Shown: positions 15,445 to 25,582, counted from the first letter of the stretch. The stretch is 64,000 nt of DNA from Antarcticimicrobium sp040365005 (GCF_040365005.1 NZ_BAABWV010000007.1:124001-188000), one strand, 5' to 3'. Notes: generated by a model not told the origin, from the sequence alone. Translations and numbers: made by a program.

Positions 15445-17697
15445 TTAGCGCTGCCGTCGCAGCTTGCGCTTGGCCTTGTCGGACTTTTTCTTGGACCGCA
15501 CCGGCTTGCGCTTGGGGGAACGTCCACGACCGGCGCCGGAACCGCGCGGCAAAGCCTTGTCCTCCAGCGTCAAGAGTTCCAGCTCCAGCCCGCCGGTCAC
15601 CGGCGCGGCCTCGACCAGTCGCACGGTCACCCGCTGCCCGATGGCGATGGTCAGGCCGGTCTCGGAACCCATCAGCGTGCCGGCCTCGCGGTCGAAATGG
15701 AAATACTCGCGCCCCATGGTCCGGATCGGGATCAGCCCGTCGGCGCCGGTCTCGTCCAGTTTGACAAAGGCCCCGAACCGAGCGATTCCACTGATCCGCC
15801 CGGTGAACTCATTGCCGACCCGCTCGCTCAGATAGGCGGCAAGATAGCGGTCGGTCGTGTCGCGTTCGGCCATCATCGAGCGCCGCTCGGTCTCGGAGAT
15901 ATGCTCGGCGGTCCGGTCCAGCCGCTCGATCTCGTCGGGCTTCAACCCGTCCTCGCCCCAGCCATGGGCGGCGATCAGGGCGCGGTGCACGATCAGGTCG
16001 GCATAGCGTCGGATCGGAGAGGTGAAATGCGCGTATTGCCCCAGCGCGAGGCCGAAATGGCCAAAGTTTTCAGGGCTGTAATAGGCCTGTGTCATCGACC
16101 GCAGGGTCGAGAGGTTGATCAGCTCGGCGTCGTCGCTGTCGGCGGCCTGGTCCAGCAGCGCGTTGAGGTGCCGGGTCTGCAGCACCTGCCCCTTGGCCAG
16201 CGTGTAGCCCGCCGCCTGCGCCGTCTCGCGCAGCGCCTCGAGCTTCTCGGGACTGGGCTCCTCGTGGACGCGGAACAGCAGCGGCGAGCGTTTGGCGATC
16301 AGCGTCTCGGCGGCCGAGACATTGGCGAGGATCATGAACTCCTCGATCAGCCGGTGCGCGTCCAGCCGATCCCGGAAATTGACCGAGGCGACCTTGCCGT
16401 CGTCGCCCAGCACGATCCGCCGTTCCGGCAGGTCGAGGTCGAGCGGCTGGCGCTGCTCGCGCGCGTTGTGCAGCGCTCGGTAGGCGGCGTAGAGCGGTTT
16501 CAGGATCGGCTCCAGCAACGGTTCGGTTTTCTCGCTGGGATTGCCGTCGACTGCCTCCTGCACCTCACCATAGTGCAACGCGGCGGCCGAGCGCATCAGC
16601 CCGCGCACGAACCGATGGCCGATCTTGTGGCCTTGCGCGTCGATCTGCATCCGCACGGCGACACAGGCGCGCGGCACGTTTTCATGCAGCGAACACAGGT
16701 CACCCGACAGCCGGTCGGGCAACATCGGCACCACCCGGTCGGGGAAGTAGGAGGAGTTGCCGCGCTTGTACGCCTCGCGATCCAGCGCGCTGCCGGGACG
16801 GACGAAGGCGGCGACATCGGCGATGGCGACCCAGATAACGAAACCGCCGGGGTTCTTGGGATCGTCGTCGGGCAGGGCAAGACAGGCGTCGTCACGGTCG
16901 CGCGCATCGGCCGGGTCGATGGTGATCAGCGGCAGGTCGCGCAGATCCTCGCGTCCGCTCAGGCCCACGGGCTTGCAGGCGTCGGCCTCGGCGATCACGT
17001 CGTCGGGGAAGTCATCGGGAATGCCATGCTGGTGAATCGCGATCAACGACACCGCCCGCGGCGCGCTGGGATCGCCCAGACGCTCGACGATGCGCGCGCG
17101 GGGCAGGCCCATCCGGCCCTTTGGCCCGGCCTGTTCTGCCTCGACCAGTTCGCCATCCCTGGCGCCGTGGCGGGCGTCCTCGGCGACGCGCCATTCGGTG
17201 TTGGTGCCCTTGTCGATCGGCACGATGCGGCCACCCTCGGCGCCCTTGCGAAAGACGCCCAGCACCCGTTTTGGGTTGGTGCCGATGCGGCGGATCAGCC
17301 GCGCCTCGTAGTTGTGGTCTTCTTCGTGCACCAGCGTCAGCCGCGCGAGGATGCGGTCGCCCTCGCCCAGTGCGGGATCCGAGGCGCGCGGCATGATCAG
17401 AACCGTGGGTTCCACCCCCTCGCCGTGCCATTCCAGCGGGCGGGCGAACAGATCGCCGTCCTTGCCCGGCGCCTTGACCAGCAGCACGGTCACCGGCGGC
17501 AGGCTGTCGGCGTCACGATAGGTTTTCTTGCGCTTTTCCAGATGCCCCTCGGCCTCGAGTTCCTTGAGAACCCGTTTCAGGTCGATCCGGTCGGCCCCCT
17601 TGATCCCGAACGCCTTGGCGATATCGCGTTTGGAGGACTGGGTGGGGTGGGCGGAAATCCAGTCGAGGATTTCCTGTTTTGAGGGTATGCGCGTCAT
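15445..17697 (-). CDS. rnr: Ribonuclease R
   Basis: 750 residues, the expected length. An N-terminal helix-turn-helix-like region (about 1-70) precedes cold-shock domains. The central RNB nuclease domain includes ITIDPADARDRDDACLAL, whose clustered aspartates bind the catalytic magnesium ions. An S1 domain follows (GNEFTGRISGIARFGAFVKL), and the protein ends in a lysine/arginine-rich tail (KRKPVRSKKKSDKAKRKL) typical of RNase R. It degrades structured RNA processively from the 3' end. It follows dapE on the minus strand with an 87-bp gap containing a hairpin, so partial co-transcription is possible. Confidence 0.96.
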   Translation of the reverse strand: MTRIPSKQEILDWISAHPTQSSKRDIAKAFGIKGADRIDLKRVLKELEAEGHLEKRKKTYRDADSLPPVTVLLVKAPGKDGDLFARPLEWHGEGVEPTVLIMPRASDPALGEGDRILARLTLVHEEDHNYEARLIRRIGTNPKRVLGVFRKGAEGGRIVPIDKGTNTEWRVAEDARHGARDGELVEAEQAGPKGRMGLPRARIVERLGDPSAPRAVSLIAIHQHGIPDDFPDDVIAEADACKPVGLSGREDLRDLPLITIDPADARDRDDACLALPDDDPKNPGGFVIWVAIADVAAFVRPGSALDREAYKRGNSSYFPDRVVPMLPDRLSGDLCSLHENVPRACVAVRMQIDAQGHKIGHRFVRGLMRSAAALHYGEVQEAVDGNPSEKTEPLLEPILKPLYAAYRALHNAREQRQPLDLDLPERRIVLGDDGKVASVNFRDRLDAHRLIEEFMILANVSAAETLIAKRSPLLFRVHEEPSPEKLEALRETAQAAGYTLAKGQVLQTRHLNALLDQAADSDDAELINLSTLRSMTQAYYSPENFGHFGLALGQYAHFTSPIRRYADLIVHRALIAAHGWGEDGLKPDEIERLDRTAEHISETERRSMMAERDTTDRYLAAYLSERVGNEFTGRISGIARFGAFVKLDETGADGLIPIRTMGREYFHFDREAGTLMGSETGLTIAIGQRVTVRLVEAAPVTGGLELELLTLEDKALPRGSGAGRGRSPKRKPVRSKKKSDKAKRKLRRQR

Positions 17698-17752
17698 GGT
17701 TTCGGGGTAGCACGGCGCGCCGGGCGCGTCATCGCGAAAAGCGACCGGGTCG

Positions 17753-17775
17753 GCGCCGCCTCTGCTCGGCGGCGC
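17753..17775 (-). terminator. Hairpin between dapE and rnr
   Basis: GCGCCGCC (17753-17760) and GGCGGCGC (17768-17775) form an 8-bp stem with a 7-base loop, 10 bp past the dapE stop in the direction of transcription. A short T-run (CTTTT) follows about 20 bases later. It may only attenuate read-through into rnr. Confidence 0.45.
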
Positions 17776-17784
17776 ATCGGGCCG

Positions 17785-18930
17785 TCACGCGAAATAGTCG
17801 CGCAGGATCCGGGTATAGATCGCCTTGAGCTGATGGATCTGCGCGACCGGCACCCGTTCGTCGACCTGGTGCATGGTCTGTCCGACCAGCCCGAATTCGA
17901 CCACCGGGCAGTGATCCTTGACGAAACGCGCGTCCGAGGTGCCCCCGGTGGTCGACAGCACGGGCCGGACCCCGGTCTCGGCCTCGACCGCCGCGGACAC
18001 CAGATCCGAGAGCGGCCCCGGCGGGGTGAGGAAGCTTTCGCCCGAGATCTTCACCTTCATCTCCACCGTGACACCGAAGTCTTGAGCCACCCGGTCGGCC
18101 TCGGCGCGCAGCCAGTCGCTCAGGTCGGCGCCGTTGTGGGTATCGTTGAACCGGATGTTCACCGTGCCGCTGCATTGCGCCGGGATCACGTTGGTCGCGG
18201 GATTGCCGGTGTCGATGGTCACCACCGCCAGCGTCGAGGGGTCGAAATGGTCGGTGCCCTTGTCCAGCTCGTGGCTGGCCAGCCGGTCCATCAGCCGGGC
18301 CATCGCCGGCAGCGGGTTTTTCGCCCGGTGCGGATAGGCGGAATGCCCCTGCTTGCCCACCACGGTGAACCATGCGGTCATCGAGCCGCGCCGACCGATC
18401 TTGATCATCTCGCCCATGGTCTCGGGGCAGGTCGGCTCGCCCACCAGGCAGACGGACATCTTTTCGCTGGCCTCGTCCATGTAGTCGAGCAGGGCGGTGG
18501 TGCCGTCCAGCGCATCGCCCTCCTCGTCGCCGGTGATGGCCAGGATCACCGCGCCGTCGGGCGGGGTGTTGGAGACGAAGTCGATGGCGGCGGCGGCAAA
18601 GGCGGCAACCCCCGATTTCATGTCGGTGGCGCCGCGCCCGTACAGCACGCCGTCCTTTTCCACCGCGCCGAAGGGCGGCACTGTCCAGGCGGCCTCATCG
18701 CCCACCGGCACCACGTCGGTATGGCCGTTGAAGCCGAAGCTGCGCGCATGTCCCTTGTCGCCCCAGCGGGCAAAGAGGTTGGAGACCACGCCACGGTCGA
18801 CGCGGGTGCAGGCAAAGCCTGCTGCGCTCAGCCGCTCTTCCAGCAGCACCAGCGCGCCCCCCTCTTGCGGTGTGACCGAGGGGCAGCGGATCAGATCGGC
18901 GGTCAGCCGGGCGGGATCGGTAGCGGGCAT
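17785..18930 (-). CDS. dapE: Succinyl-diaminopimelate desuccinylase
   Basis: 381 residues, full length for DapE. M20 metal motifs are present: FNGHTDVVPVG, GRGATDMKSGVAAF and ITGDEEGDALDGT with the catalytic glutamate pair, then VGEPTCPETMGE. The dimerisation lid domain contains NVIPAQCSGTVNIRFNDTHN. It hydrolyses N-succinyl-LL-diaminopimelate to LL-diaminopimelate and succinate for lysine and cell wall synthesis. The dapD partner lies about 4 kb away, also on the minus strand. It is divergent from the channel-like gene across 140 bp. Confidence 0.95.
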   Translation of the reverse strand: MPATDPARLTADLIRCPSVTPQEGGALVLLEERLSAAGFACTRVDRGVVSNLFARWGDKGHARSFGFNGHTDVVPVGDEAAWTVPPFGAVEKDGVLYGRGATDMKSGVAAFAAAAIDFVSNTPPDGAVILAITGDEEGDALDGTTALLDYMDEASEKMSVCLVGEPTCPETMGEMIKIGRRGSMTAWFTVVGKQGHSAYPHRAKNPLPAMARLMDRLASHELDKGTDHFDPSTLAVVTIDTGNPATNVIPAQCSGTVNIRFNDTHNGADLSDWLRAEADRVAQDFGVTVEMKVKISGESFLTPPGPLSDLVSAAVEAETGVRPVLSTTGGTSDARFVKDHCPVVEFGLVGQTMHQVDERVPVAQIHQLKAIYTRILRDYFA

Positions 18931-19070
18931 TCGTGAGTATTCCTTTTGCCTGATGTGTGGGCGGCGCCAACTTGCGGCGAAACCGGCGTGATGCCAACCC
19001 CCGCCAAACCTGTACGCGTGCTTGCCCCGTTCAGGAATTCTGCGTAAGCAAAGTTAAAACGCTGGGACAG

Positions 19071-20132
19071 ATGAAAAAGATTATCGCCATATTCACCTTG
19101 GTGACGGCGCTTTGGGCCCAGGCCGTCGCCGCCCAGACCCTGACCGTGACCACTGTCACGCGCCCCCCCTTCTCGATGGTCGAAGGCGGGGAGGAAGATG
19201 GATTCTCGATGGATCTTCTGGCCGCGCTGGCCGAGACTCAGGGCTGGGAGTATCGCGTCGAGCGGGTCGAGCGGTTCGGTGACATGCTGGCCGCGGTGAC
19301 CGACGGCACCGCGACGGCGGATCTGGCCATTGCGAATATCTCGATCACCGCGGCGCGCGAGGCGGTGATGGATTTCAGCCAGCCGATCTTCGAGGCCGGG
19401 CTGCAGATCATGGTGCCGCCCGGTGATAGCGCCGGATCGTCGGTGTGGCGGGCGATCTTGTCGCCCGACCTGCTGCTGGCCATCGGTGCCGCCCTTGTCC
19501 TGCTGATCGGCGGCGGCATGTTGATGTGGCTGTTCGAACGCCGCGCGCAGCCCTATTTCGATCGCCCCGTGCACGAGGCATGGTTCCCCTCGTTCTGGTG
19601 GGCCCTGAACCTGGTGGTGAACGGCGGCTTCGAGGAGCGGGTGCCGCGCACCCTGCTCGGTCGTCTCTTCGGCGTGATCCTGGTGGTCTCATCGCTGTTC
19701 ATCGTGTCGGTATTCGTCGCCAAGATCACATCGGTGATGACGGTCGAGGCGATCAGCGGCTCGGTCAACTCGGTCAACGACCTGTACGGCAAGCGGGTGG
19801 GCACGATCGAGGGGTCCACCGCCGCCGCCTTCCTTGACCGGCGCGAGATCGGCTATGACGGGTTCGGCGCGCTTGAGCCGATGCTGCAGGTCTTCGAGGC
19901 GGGCGAGGTCGAGGCGGTGGTCTTTGATGCGCCGATCCTTTCGCATTACGCCAACACCGCCGGGCGCGAGGTTGCGCAGTTGGCCGGGCCGGTGTTCCTG
20001 CGGGAAAACTACGGAATCGCCTTTCCCACCGGCAGCCCGCTGGTTGAAGAGGTGAACCAGGCCCTGCTGGCGCTGCGCGAGGACGGAACCTATGACCGTA
20101 TCTACCGCGAGTGGTTCGGGCAGCGGCGCTGA
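19071..20132 (+). CDS. Prokaryotic ionotropic-glutamate-receptor-like channel protein (GluR0-type architecture)
   Basis: 353 residues from the ATG at 19071. Order of parts: signal peptide (1-21); first lobe of a family-3 solute-binding domain (about 22-118, with SITAAREAVMDFSQPIFEAG holding the ligand arginine); membrane helix 1 (about 133-155); a re-entrant-looking loop (170-190, FPSFWWALNLVVNGGFEERV); membrane helix 2 (about 197-218); and the second binding lobe (225-353). This split-domain layout is that of GluR0, the bacterial glutamate-gated potassium channel. The pore segment lacks the TVGYG filter and reads VVNGGFEE instead, so ion selectivity, or channel function at all, is uncertain. 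It has no transport partner genes nearby. A weak GGGA precedes the start. Confidence 0.8.
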   Translation: MKKIIAIFTLVTALWAQAVAAQTLTVTTVTRPPFSMVEGGEEDGFSMDLLAALAETQGWEYRVERVERFGDMLAAVTDGTATADLAIANISITAAREAVMDFSQPIFEAGLQIMVPPGDSAGSSVWRAILSPDLLLAIGAALVLLIGGGMLMWLFERRAQPYFDRPVHEAWFPSFWWALNLVVNGGFEERVPRTLLGRLFGVILVVSSLFIVSVFVAKITSVMTVEAISGSVNSVNDLYGKRVGTIEGSTAAAFLDRREIGYDGFGALEPMLQVFEAGEVEAVVFDAPILSHYANTAGREVAQLAGPVFLRENYGIAFPTGSPLVEEVNQALLALREDGTYDRIYREWFGQRR

Positions 20133-20144
20133 GCGCCGCACGGT

Positions 20145-20504
20145 TCAGTGCAGGATGTCGTCGGGATCGGGCGCGTCGCCGAAAAACGGTGTCATCTGCG
20201 CCACGATCACCGCGTTCTCGTCCAGCGCCCTTTGCATCAGCGCGCGTTCCTCGTCGTCGATCTCGTGGCCGGCCTCTTGCCGTTCCGCCAGGGTGCCGTA
20301 GCCGGTGACATCCAGCGGCGCGGTCTCGGCCTGTTTCAGGATCGCCACGGTTTCACGCACCGCCTCGGCCTCGTCCACGCCCGAGGCGAAACATATCAGC
20401 GCGGCGCCGGTGGCGCCCTTGGGCAGGCCGTCGCCGGATTTCCGGCCGATCTGAACCAGCAGCGTATAAACCTGTTGGCGGGAGGGTTTGGATTTGGTGT
20501 TCAT
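20145..20504 (-). CDS. Conserved hypothetical protein of 119 residues
   Basis: No family recognised. The protein is soluble and acidic, without signal peptide or membrane segment. It contains an N-terminal basic stretch (MNTKSKPSRQQVYTLLVQIGRK), a hydrophobic core GATGAALICFASGVDEAEAVRETVAIL and an acidic C-terminus (FFGDAPDPDDILH). Codon usage matches neighbouring core genes, which supports it being real. Its stop lies 12 bp from the convergent channel gene. The segment QEAGHEIDDEERALMQRALDE looks helical. Function unknown. Confidence 0.65.
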   Translation of the reverse strand: MNTKSKPSRQQVYTLLVQIGRKSGDGLPKGATGAALICFASGVDEAEAVRETVAILKQAETAPLDVTGYGTLAERQEAGHEIDDEERALMQRALDENAVIVAQMTPFFGDAPDPDDILH

Positions 20505-20679
20505 GTCGCGGGCCTTAGCGGCAACGGCCGGTCGCGGTCAAGCGCGGTGGTGGATGGCGGGCGTTCCAGATCTTTTTTAGCGAAGTTGAAGAGAACTGCA
20601 CATTTTTGCCCAATTCTTTGTTCATAAGTGACGATTAAGAAAAACCGCTCAAGCGGCCCATTAATATTGAGGCATAGTT

Positions 20680-22248
20680 ATGGTTACGGCTTCCGAGCTT
20701 CCTATCGACACGTCCGCTTCCGCGATGGACATGGCCGAGGCCATGTTCGGCAGCGGGATTTCCATCACATCGGCCAGCTACACCGGCGATTCCGATGCCT
20801 CGGGCATCTATTCCGACGGGGATTCGGTCGCGCCGAATCTGACGCCATCGGATACAGGCGTGATCCTGTCGACCGGCGAGGCCGAGGATATTACCCACAG
20901 TTCCGGTGATCCGAACAGGTTTGAGAATACAACGACGAATAACAACGACCCGGGCGATTCGGATCTCTCCGGCATTGCCGGGCAACAGACCTTTGACGCC
21001 GCCGTGTTCGAGGCCACCTTCGTGCCCGATGGCGACACGCTGACGATGCAGGTCACGTTCTCGTCCGAGGAATACCTGGAATACGTCGACTCCGGGTTCA
21101 ACGATGCGGTCGGGATCTGGGTGAACGGGGTGCAGGCCGAACTGACGGTCGGGACCGGCGATATCACCATCGACAACATCAACGACGAGAGCAACGAGAA
21201 CCTCTACGTCGACAACCCGCGCGAACTCGACCTCTACAACACCGAGATGGACGGGTTTACCGTCACCCTGACGCTGAAGGCGCCGGTGAACGCGGGCGAG
21301 GAGAATACCATCAAGATCGGCGTCGCCGATGCTGGCGACTCGCAGTGGGACAGCAACCTGCTGATCGCCGGGGATTCGATCCAGACGGCGCTGATCGCCG
21401 GTGACGACGTGATCGAGGTCCTGGGCGCCGAGGGCACCTTTGACATCCTGGAGAACGATGTCAGCAACACTGGCGGCACGCTGACCATCACCCAGATCAA
21501 CAACCAGCCGGTGGTGGCGGGCGATACCATCATCCTGCCGACCGGCGAGGCGGTGACGCTGAACGCCGACGGCACCGTGACGGTCGAGGCAGACGGCGAT
21601 TTCGAGACCAATACCTTCAGCTACCAGGTGTCCGACGACGACGGCAACACCGACACCGCCTTTGTCGAGATGACGACGCTGCCCTGCCTCGTGGCCGGCA
21701 CGCTGGTCGAGACGCCGAATGGTTCGGTCACGGTGGAAAGCCTGAGACCGGGCGACATGGTCATGACCCGCGACGACGGCCCGCAGCCGGTGCGCTGGTG
21801 CGGCCGGGCCACCCGCCGCGCCAGCGGCCCGGATGCGCCGGTAGTGATCGAGGCCGGTGCGCTGGGCGATCATGATCGGGCCGAGCTTTCGCCGAATCAC
21901 CGGGTCCTGATGAAATCGGCCCGCGCGGAACTGCTGTTCGGAGAGGGTGAGGTTCTGGTCAAGGCCAAGGACCTGGTGAACGGGTCCACCGTGCGCCTGC
22001 GCCGCGACGGCGGGGCGGTCACCTATGTGCATGTCATGTTCGACCAGCACCAGATCATTCGTGGAAACGGCCTGGAAAGCGAGAGCTATCATCCCGGGCG
22101 GGAGACCGTCGAAAGCTTTGACGCCGAAACGCGGGAAGAAATCCTGCGGCTGATGCCCGATGCCGCCGACCACGACGGGTTCGGCTATGGCCCCTCGGCG
22201 CGCCCCTCGCTGCGCGGTTTCGAGAGCCGGGCGTTGCTGGAGGCCTGA
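20680..22248 (+). CDS. Secreted Hint-domain protein with choice-of-anchor L region
   Basis: 522 residues from the ATG at 20680, with GAGG nine bases upstream. The N-terminal half (about 1-235) is acidic and Ser/Thr/Asp-rich and carries the choice-of-anchor L signature VTFSSEEYLEYVDSGFNDAV. A beta-rich spacer (about 238-330; DDVIEVLGAEGTFDILEND) resembles cadherin or VCBS-like repeats. The C-terminal Hint domain begins at Cys336 in PCLVAGTLVETP and includes LSPNHRVLM (about 425). Hint domains self-cleave through N-S acyl shift at that cysteine. No classical signal peptide is seen, so type I secretion is likely, as for many roseobacter Hint proteins. An AT-rich leader precedes the gene. Confidence 0.82.
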   Translation: MVTASELPIDTSASAMDMAEAMFGSGISITSASYTGDSDASGIYSDGDSVAPNLTPSDTGVILSTGEAEDITHSSGDPNRFENTTTNNNDPGDSDLSGIAGQQTFDAAVFEATFVPDGDTLTMQVTFSSEEYLEYVDSGFNDAVGIWVNGVQAELTVGTGDITIDNINDESNENLYVDNPRELDLYNTEMDGFTVTLTLKAPVNAGEENTIKIGVADAGDSQWDSNLLIAGDSIQTALIAGDDVIEVLGAEGTFDILENDVSNTGGTLTITQINNQPVVAGDTIILPTGEAVTLNADGTVTVEADGDFETNTFSYQVSDDDGNTDTAFVEMTTLPCLVAGTLVETPNGSVTVESLRPGDMVMTRDDGPQPVRWCGRATRRASGPDAPVVIEAGALGDHDRAELSPNHRVLMKSARAELLFGEGEVLVKAKDLVNGSTVRLRRDGGAVTYVHVMFDQHQIIRGNGLESESYHPGRETVESFDAETREEILRLMPDAADHDGFGYGPSARPSLRGFESRALLEA

Positions 22249-22272
22249 TCCGGACCGGACGGCAAACGAAAC

Positions 22273-22296
22273 AGGGGCGGCCAGATGGCCGCCCCT
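22273..22296. terminator. Bidirectional terminator between convergent Hint-protein and dapD genes
   Basis: AGGGGCGGCC (22273-22282) and GGCCGCCCCT (22287-22296) form a perfect 10-bp stem with loop AGAT. T-rich sequence follows on the plus strand (TTTGCATTT) and on the minus strand (GTTTCGTTT). It is placed exactly between the two stop codons. Confidence 0.8.
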
Positions 22297-22321
22297 TTGC
22301 ATTTCCGGAACGTCGTCGCGA

Positions 22322-23149
22322 TCAGTCGCGCAGCAGCTCGTTGATGCCGGTCTTGGAGCGGGTCTGCGCATCCACCCGTTTCACGATCACCGCACAATAG
22401 AGGTTGATGCCGTTCTTGGACGGCATCGAGCCGGAGACCACCACCGAATAGGGCGGCACCTCGCCGTACATCACTTCGCCGGTTTCGCGGTCGACGATCT
22501 TGGTCGACTGGCCGATGAACACCCCCATGCCGAGGACCGAACCTTCGCGGATGATGCAACCCTCGACCACCTCGGAGCGGGCGCCGATGAAACAATTGTC
22601 CTCGATGATCGTCGGGCCGGCCTGCATCGGCTCCAGCACGCCGCCGATGCCGACGCCACCCGACAGGTGCACGCCCTTGCCGATCTGGGCGCAGCTGCCC
22701 ACCGTGGCCCAGGTATCGACCATGGTGCCCTCGTCGACATAGGCGCCGAGGTTGACGAAAGAGGGCATCAGCACCACGCCGGGCGCGATATAGGCCGATT
22801 TGCGCACGATGCAGTTGGGGACGGCGCGAAAGCCCGCGGCACCCCATTCGTTGTCGCCCCAGCCCTTGAACTTGCTGTCGACCTTGTCCCACCAGCCCGA
22901 GCCCTGCGGGCCGTTGTCGTGCACTTCCATGTCCTTGATGCGAAAGCCCAGCAGGACGGCCTTTTTCGCCCATTGGTTCACATGCCAGGATCCGTCGGCC
23001 TGTTTCTCGGCCACGCGCAGGCTGCCGCTGTCGAGCGCGTTCAGAGTGTCTTCGATGGCTTCGCGGGTTTCGCCGCCGGTCGAGGGGGTGATGCTGTCGC
23101 GGGTTTCCCACGCGGATTCGATCGCGGCTTCCAGTTGGGCGTTGGACAT
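22322..23149 (-). CDS. dapD: 2,3,4,5-tetrahydropyridine-2,6-dicarboxylate N-succinyltransferase
   Basis: 275 residues from the ATG at 23149, with AGGAGA upstream; this is the standard DapD length. The N-terminal helical domain (1-100) includes IESAWETRDSITPST. The left-handed beta-helix of hexapeptide repeats (about 105-230) contains VVLMPSFVNLGAYVDEGTMV and EDNCFIGARSEVVEG. It transfers succinyl from succinyl-CoA to tetrahydrodipicolinate in the lysine/DAP pathway, upstream of the DapE step also encoded in this window. It is divergent from the glyoxalase gene. Confidence 0.97.
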   Translation of the reverse strand: MSNAQLEAAIESAWETRDSITPSTGGETREAIEDTLNALDSGSLRVAEKQADGSWHVNQWAKKAVLLGFRIKDMEVHDNGPQGSGWWDKVDSKFKGWGDNEWGAAGFRAVPNCIVRKSAYIAPGVVLMPSFVNLGAYVDEGTMVDTWATVGSCAQIGKGVHLSGGVGIGGVLEPMQAGPTIIEDNCFIGARSEVVEGCIIREGSVLGMGVFIGQSTKIVDRETGEVMYGEVPPYSVVVSGSMPSKNGINLYCAVIVKRVDAQTRSKTGINELLRD

Positions 23150-23240
23150 CTTTCTCTCCTCGTCCGATCGGGTTTCATGCCCTATAGCGGGCGCGCCGCT
23201 TGGCGACAATCCGTCAGCACCCCTGCAAGGAGAGATACCC

Positions 23241-23636
23241 ATGGCCAAAGCCATTCACAGCATGATCCGCGTCCTCGACGAGGCGCGCTCGGTCGCCTTC
23301 TACGACACCGCATTCGGCCTGAAGGTCGCCGACCGGCTGGATTTCCCCAGTTTCACCCTTGTGTACCTCAGCAACGAGGAAACCGGGTTCGAGCTGGAGC
23401 TGACGGTGAACAAGGACCGGACCGAGCCCTATGACCTGGGCGATGGTTATGGGCACCTGGCGGTGTCGGTCGCGGATCTGGCGGCGGAACATGCGCGGCT
23501 CAAGGCGGCGGGGCTGGCCCCGCGCGACATCGTGGCCTTTGCCCCCGCCGGCGAGGTGATCGCCGAGTTCTTCTTCATTGCCGATCCCGACGGGTACCAG
23601 ATCGAGGTGCTCAAGCGCGGCGGGCGCTACCTGTAA
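23241..23636 (+). CDS. gloA: Lactoylglutathione lyase (glyoxalase I)
   Basis: 131 residues from the ATG at 23241, with AAGGAGAG seven bases upstream. Vicinal-oxygen-chelate fold with the four metal ligands in the expected places: His6 (AIHSMIRV), a Glu in FELELTVN (about 52), a His in YGHLAVSV (about 72) and a Glu in YQIEVLKR (about 122). It isomerises the methylglyoxal-glutathione hemithioacetal to S-lactoylglutathione in the cytoplasm. It is a single gene, convergent with the dehydratase at 23652. Confidence 0.93.
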   Translation: MAKAIHSMIRVLDEARSVAFYDTAFGLKVADRLDFPSFTLVYLSNEETGFELELTVNKDRTEPYDLGDGYGHLAVSVADLAAEHARLKAAGLAPRDIVAFAPAGEVIAEFFFIADPDGYQIEVLKRGGRYL

Positions 23637-23651
23637 CAGGCGGCGGGCCGG

Positions 23652-24572
<921 letters not shown>

Positions 24573-24736
24573 AGCTTGTCCTTCCCGGTTCGTGCCGGCC
24601 CAGATAACGGGGCTTTGGCGGAAAGGGCAACGGGGCTGGCTTGACGGCGCCGCCCCGACCGCCGCACCGGGGCATCTGGCCACCGACACGGGAACGCGAT
24701 AAGGCTGCCCCCGAAGAATTGTTCAGGGCCAGTATC

Positions 24737-25582
24737 ATGACAGACGATCGTCGCAGCGTTTTCCGCGATGCCCATTTTGACCGCACCACCGCACGGCAGG
24801 TTCCCGATACGCCTCAAAGCCGGTCGTCGACCTATCGGCTGGCCTTTACCGACGAAGAATTCATGTGCCGGGACGAGTTGCGCCCGGTGCGGTTGCAGCT
24901 CGAACTGCTCAAGCCGCAGCTTCTTCTGGAAGAGCGCCAGATCGAGAGCACGGTCGTCCTGTTCGGCGGCGCGCGCATCCCCGAGCCGGCGCAGAAGCAC
25001 ACTGCGCGCACCAAGACCCTGTCGCAACTGTCCGCATTTTACGACGAGGCCCGCGAGTTTGCCCGGCTGATGACCGAAAAGGCCATTGCCAGCGGCAACC
25101 GGGAATACGTGATCGCAACCGGCGGCGGGCCCGGCGTGATGGAGGCAGGCAATCGCGGCGCGCAGGAGGCCGGGGGCATTTCGCTGGGCCTGTCGATCGT
25201 GCTGCCGCACGAACAGGCGCCGAACGAATACGTGACGCCCGAGCTCAGCTTCAATTTTCACTATTTCGCGATCCGCAAGATGCACTTCCTGATGCGTGCC
25301 CGCGCCATCGGCGTGTTTCCGGGCGGCTTCGGGACCCTTGACGAGACCTTCGAGGCGCTGACCCTGATCCAGACCGGCCGCATGGACCGCGTGCCGTTCG
25401 TGTTCTTCGGGCGCAGCTTCTGGGAGACGGTGATCAACTGGCAGGCGCTGGCCGATGCCGGCACCATCTCGGACGAGGATCTGAGCCTGTTCCGCTTTGT
25501 CGATTCCGCCCAGGAGGCGGCCGATATTATCGAGAATTGGCAGCCCGCGCCGCCGCGTGACGTGATTCCCGGTCGGGGCTGA
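24737..25582 (+). CDS. LOG-family protein (nucleotide 5'-monophosphate phosphoribohydrolase type)
   Basis: 281 residues from the ATG at 24737. Rossmann-like LOG domain with the two diagnostic motifs: ATGGGPGVMEAGNRG (about 127-141) and FPGGFGTLDE (about 194-203). An N-terminal extension of about 75 residues (FTDEEFMCRDELRPVRLQLELLKPQ...) is longer than in plant LOG proteins and matches the long bacterial group. Members release the base from nucleoside monophosphates such as AMP or cytokinin precursors. The physiological role in this organism is unknown. The gene is closed by a strong terminator. Confidence 0.88.
   Translation: MTDDRRSVFRDAHFDRTTARQVPDTPQSRSSTYRLAFTDEEFMCRDELRPVRLQLELLKPQLLLEERQIESTVVLFGGARIPEPAQKHTARTKTLSQLSAFYDEAREFARLMTEKAIASGNREYVIATGGGPGVMEAGNRGAQEAGGISLGLSIVLPHEQAPNEYVTPELSFNFHYFAIRKMHFLMRARAIGVFPGGFGTLDETFEALTLIQTGRMDRVPFVFFGRSFWETVINWQALADAGTISDEDLSLFRFVDSAQEAADIIENWQPAPPRDVIPGRG

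Noticed and set aside
15436..17682. A 748-codon open frame on the plus strand opposite rnr
   Set aside because: Antisense shadow of RNase R; no ribosome site, no motifs.
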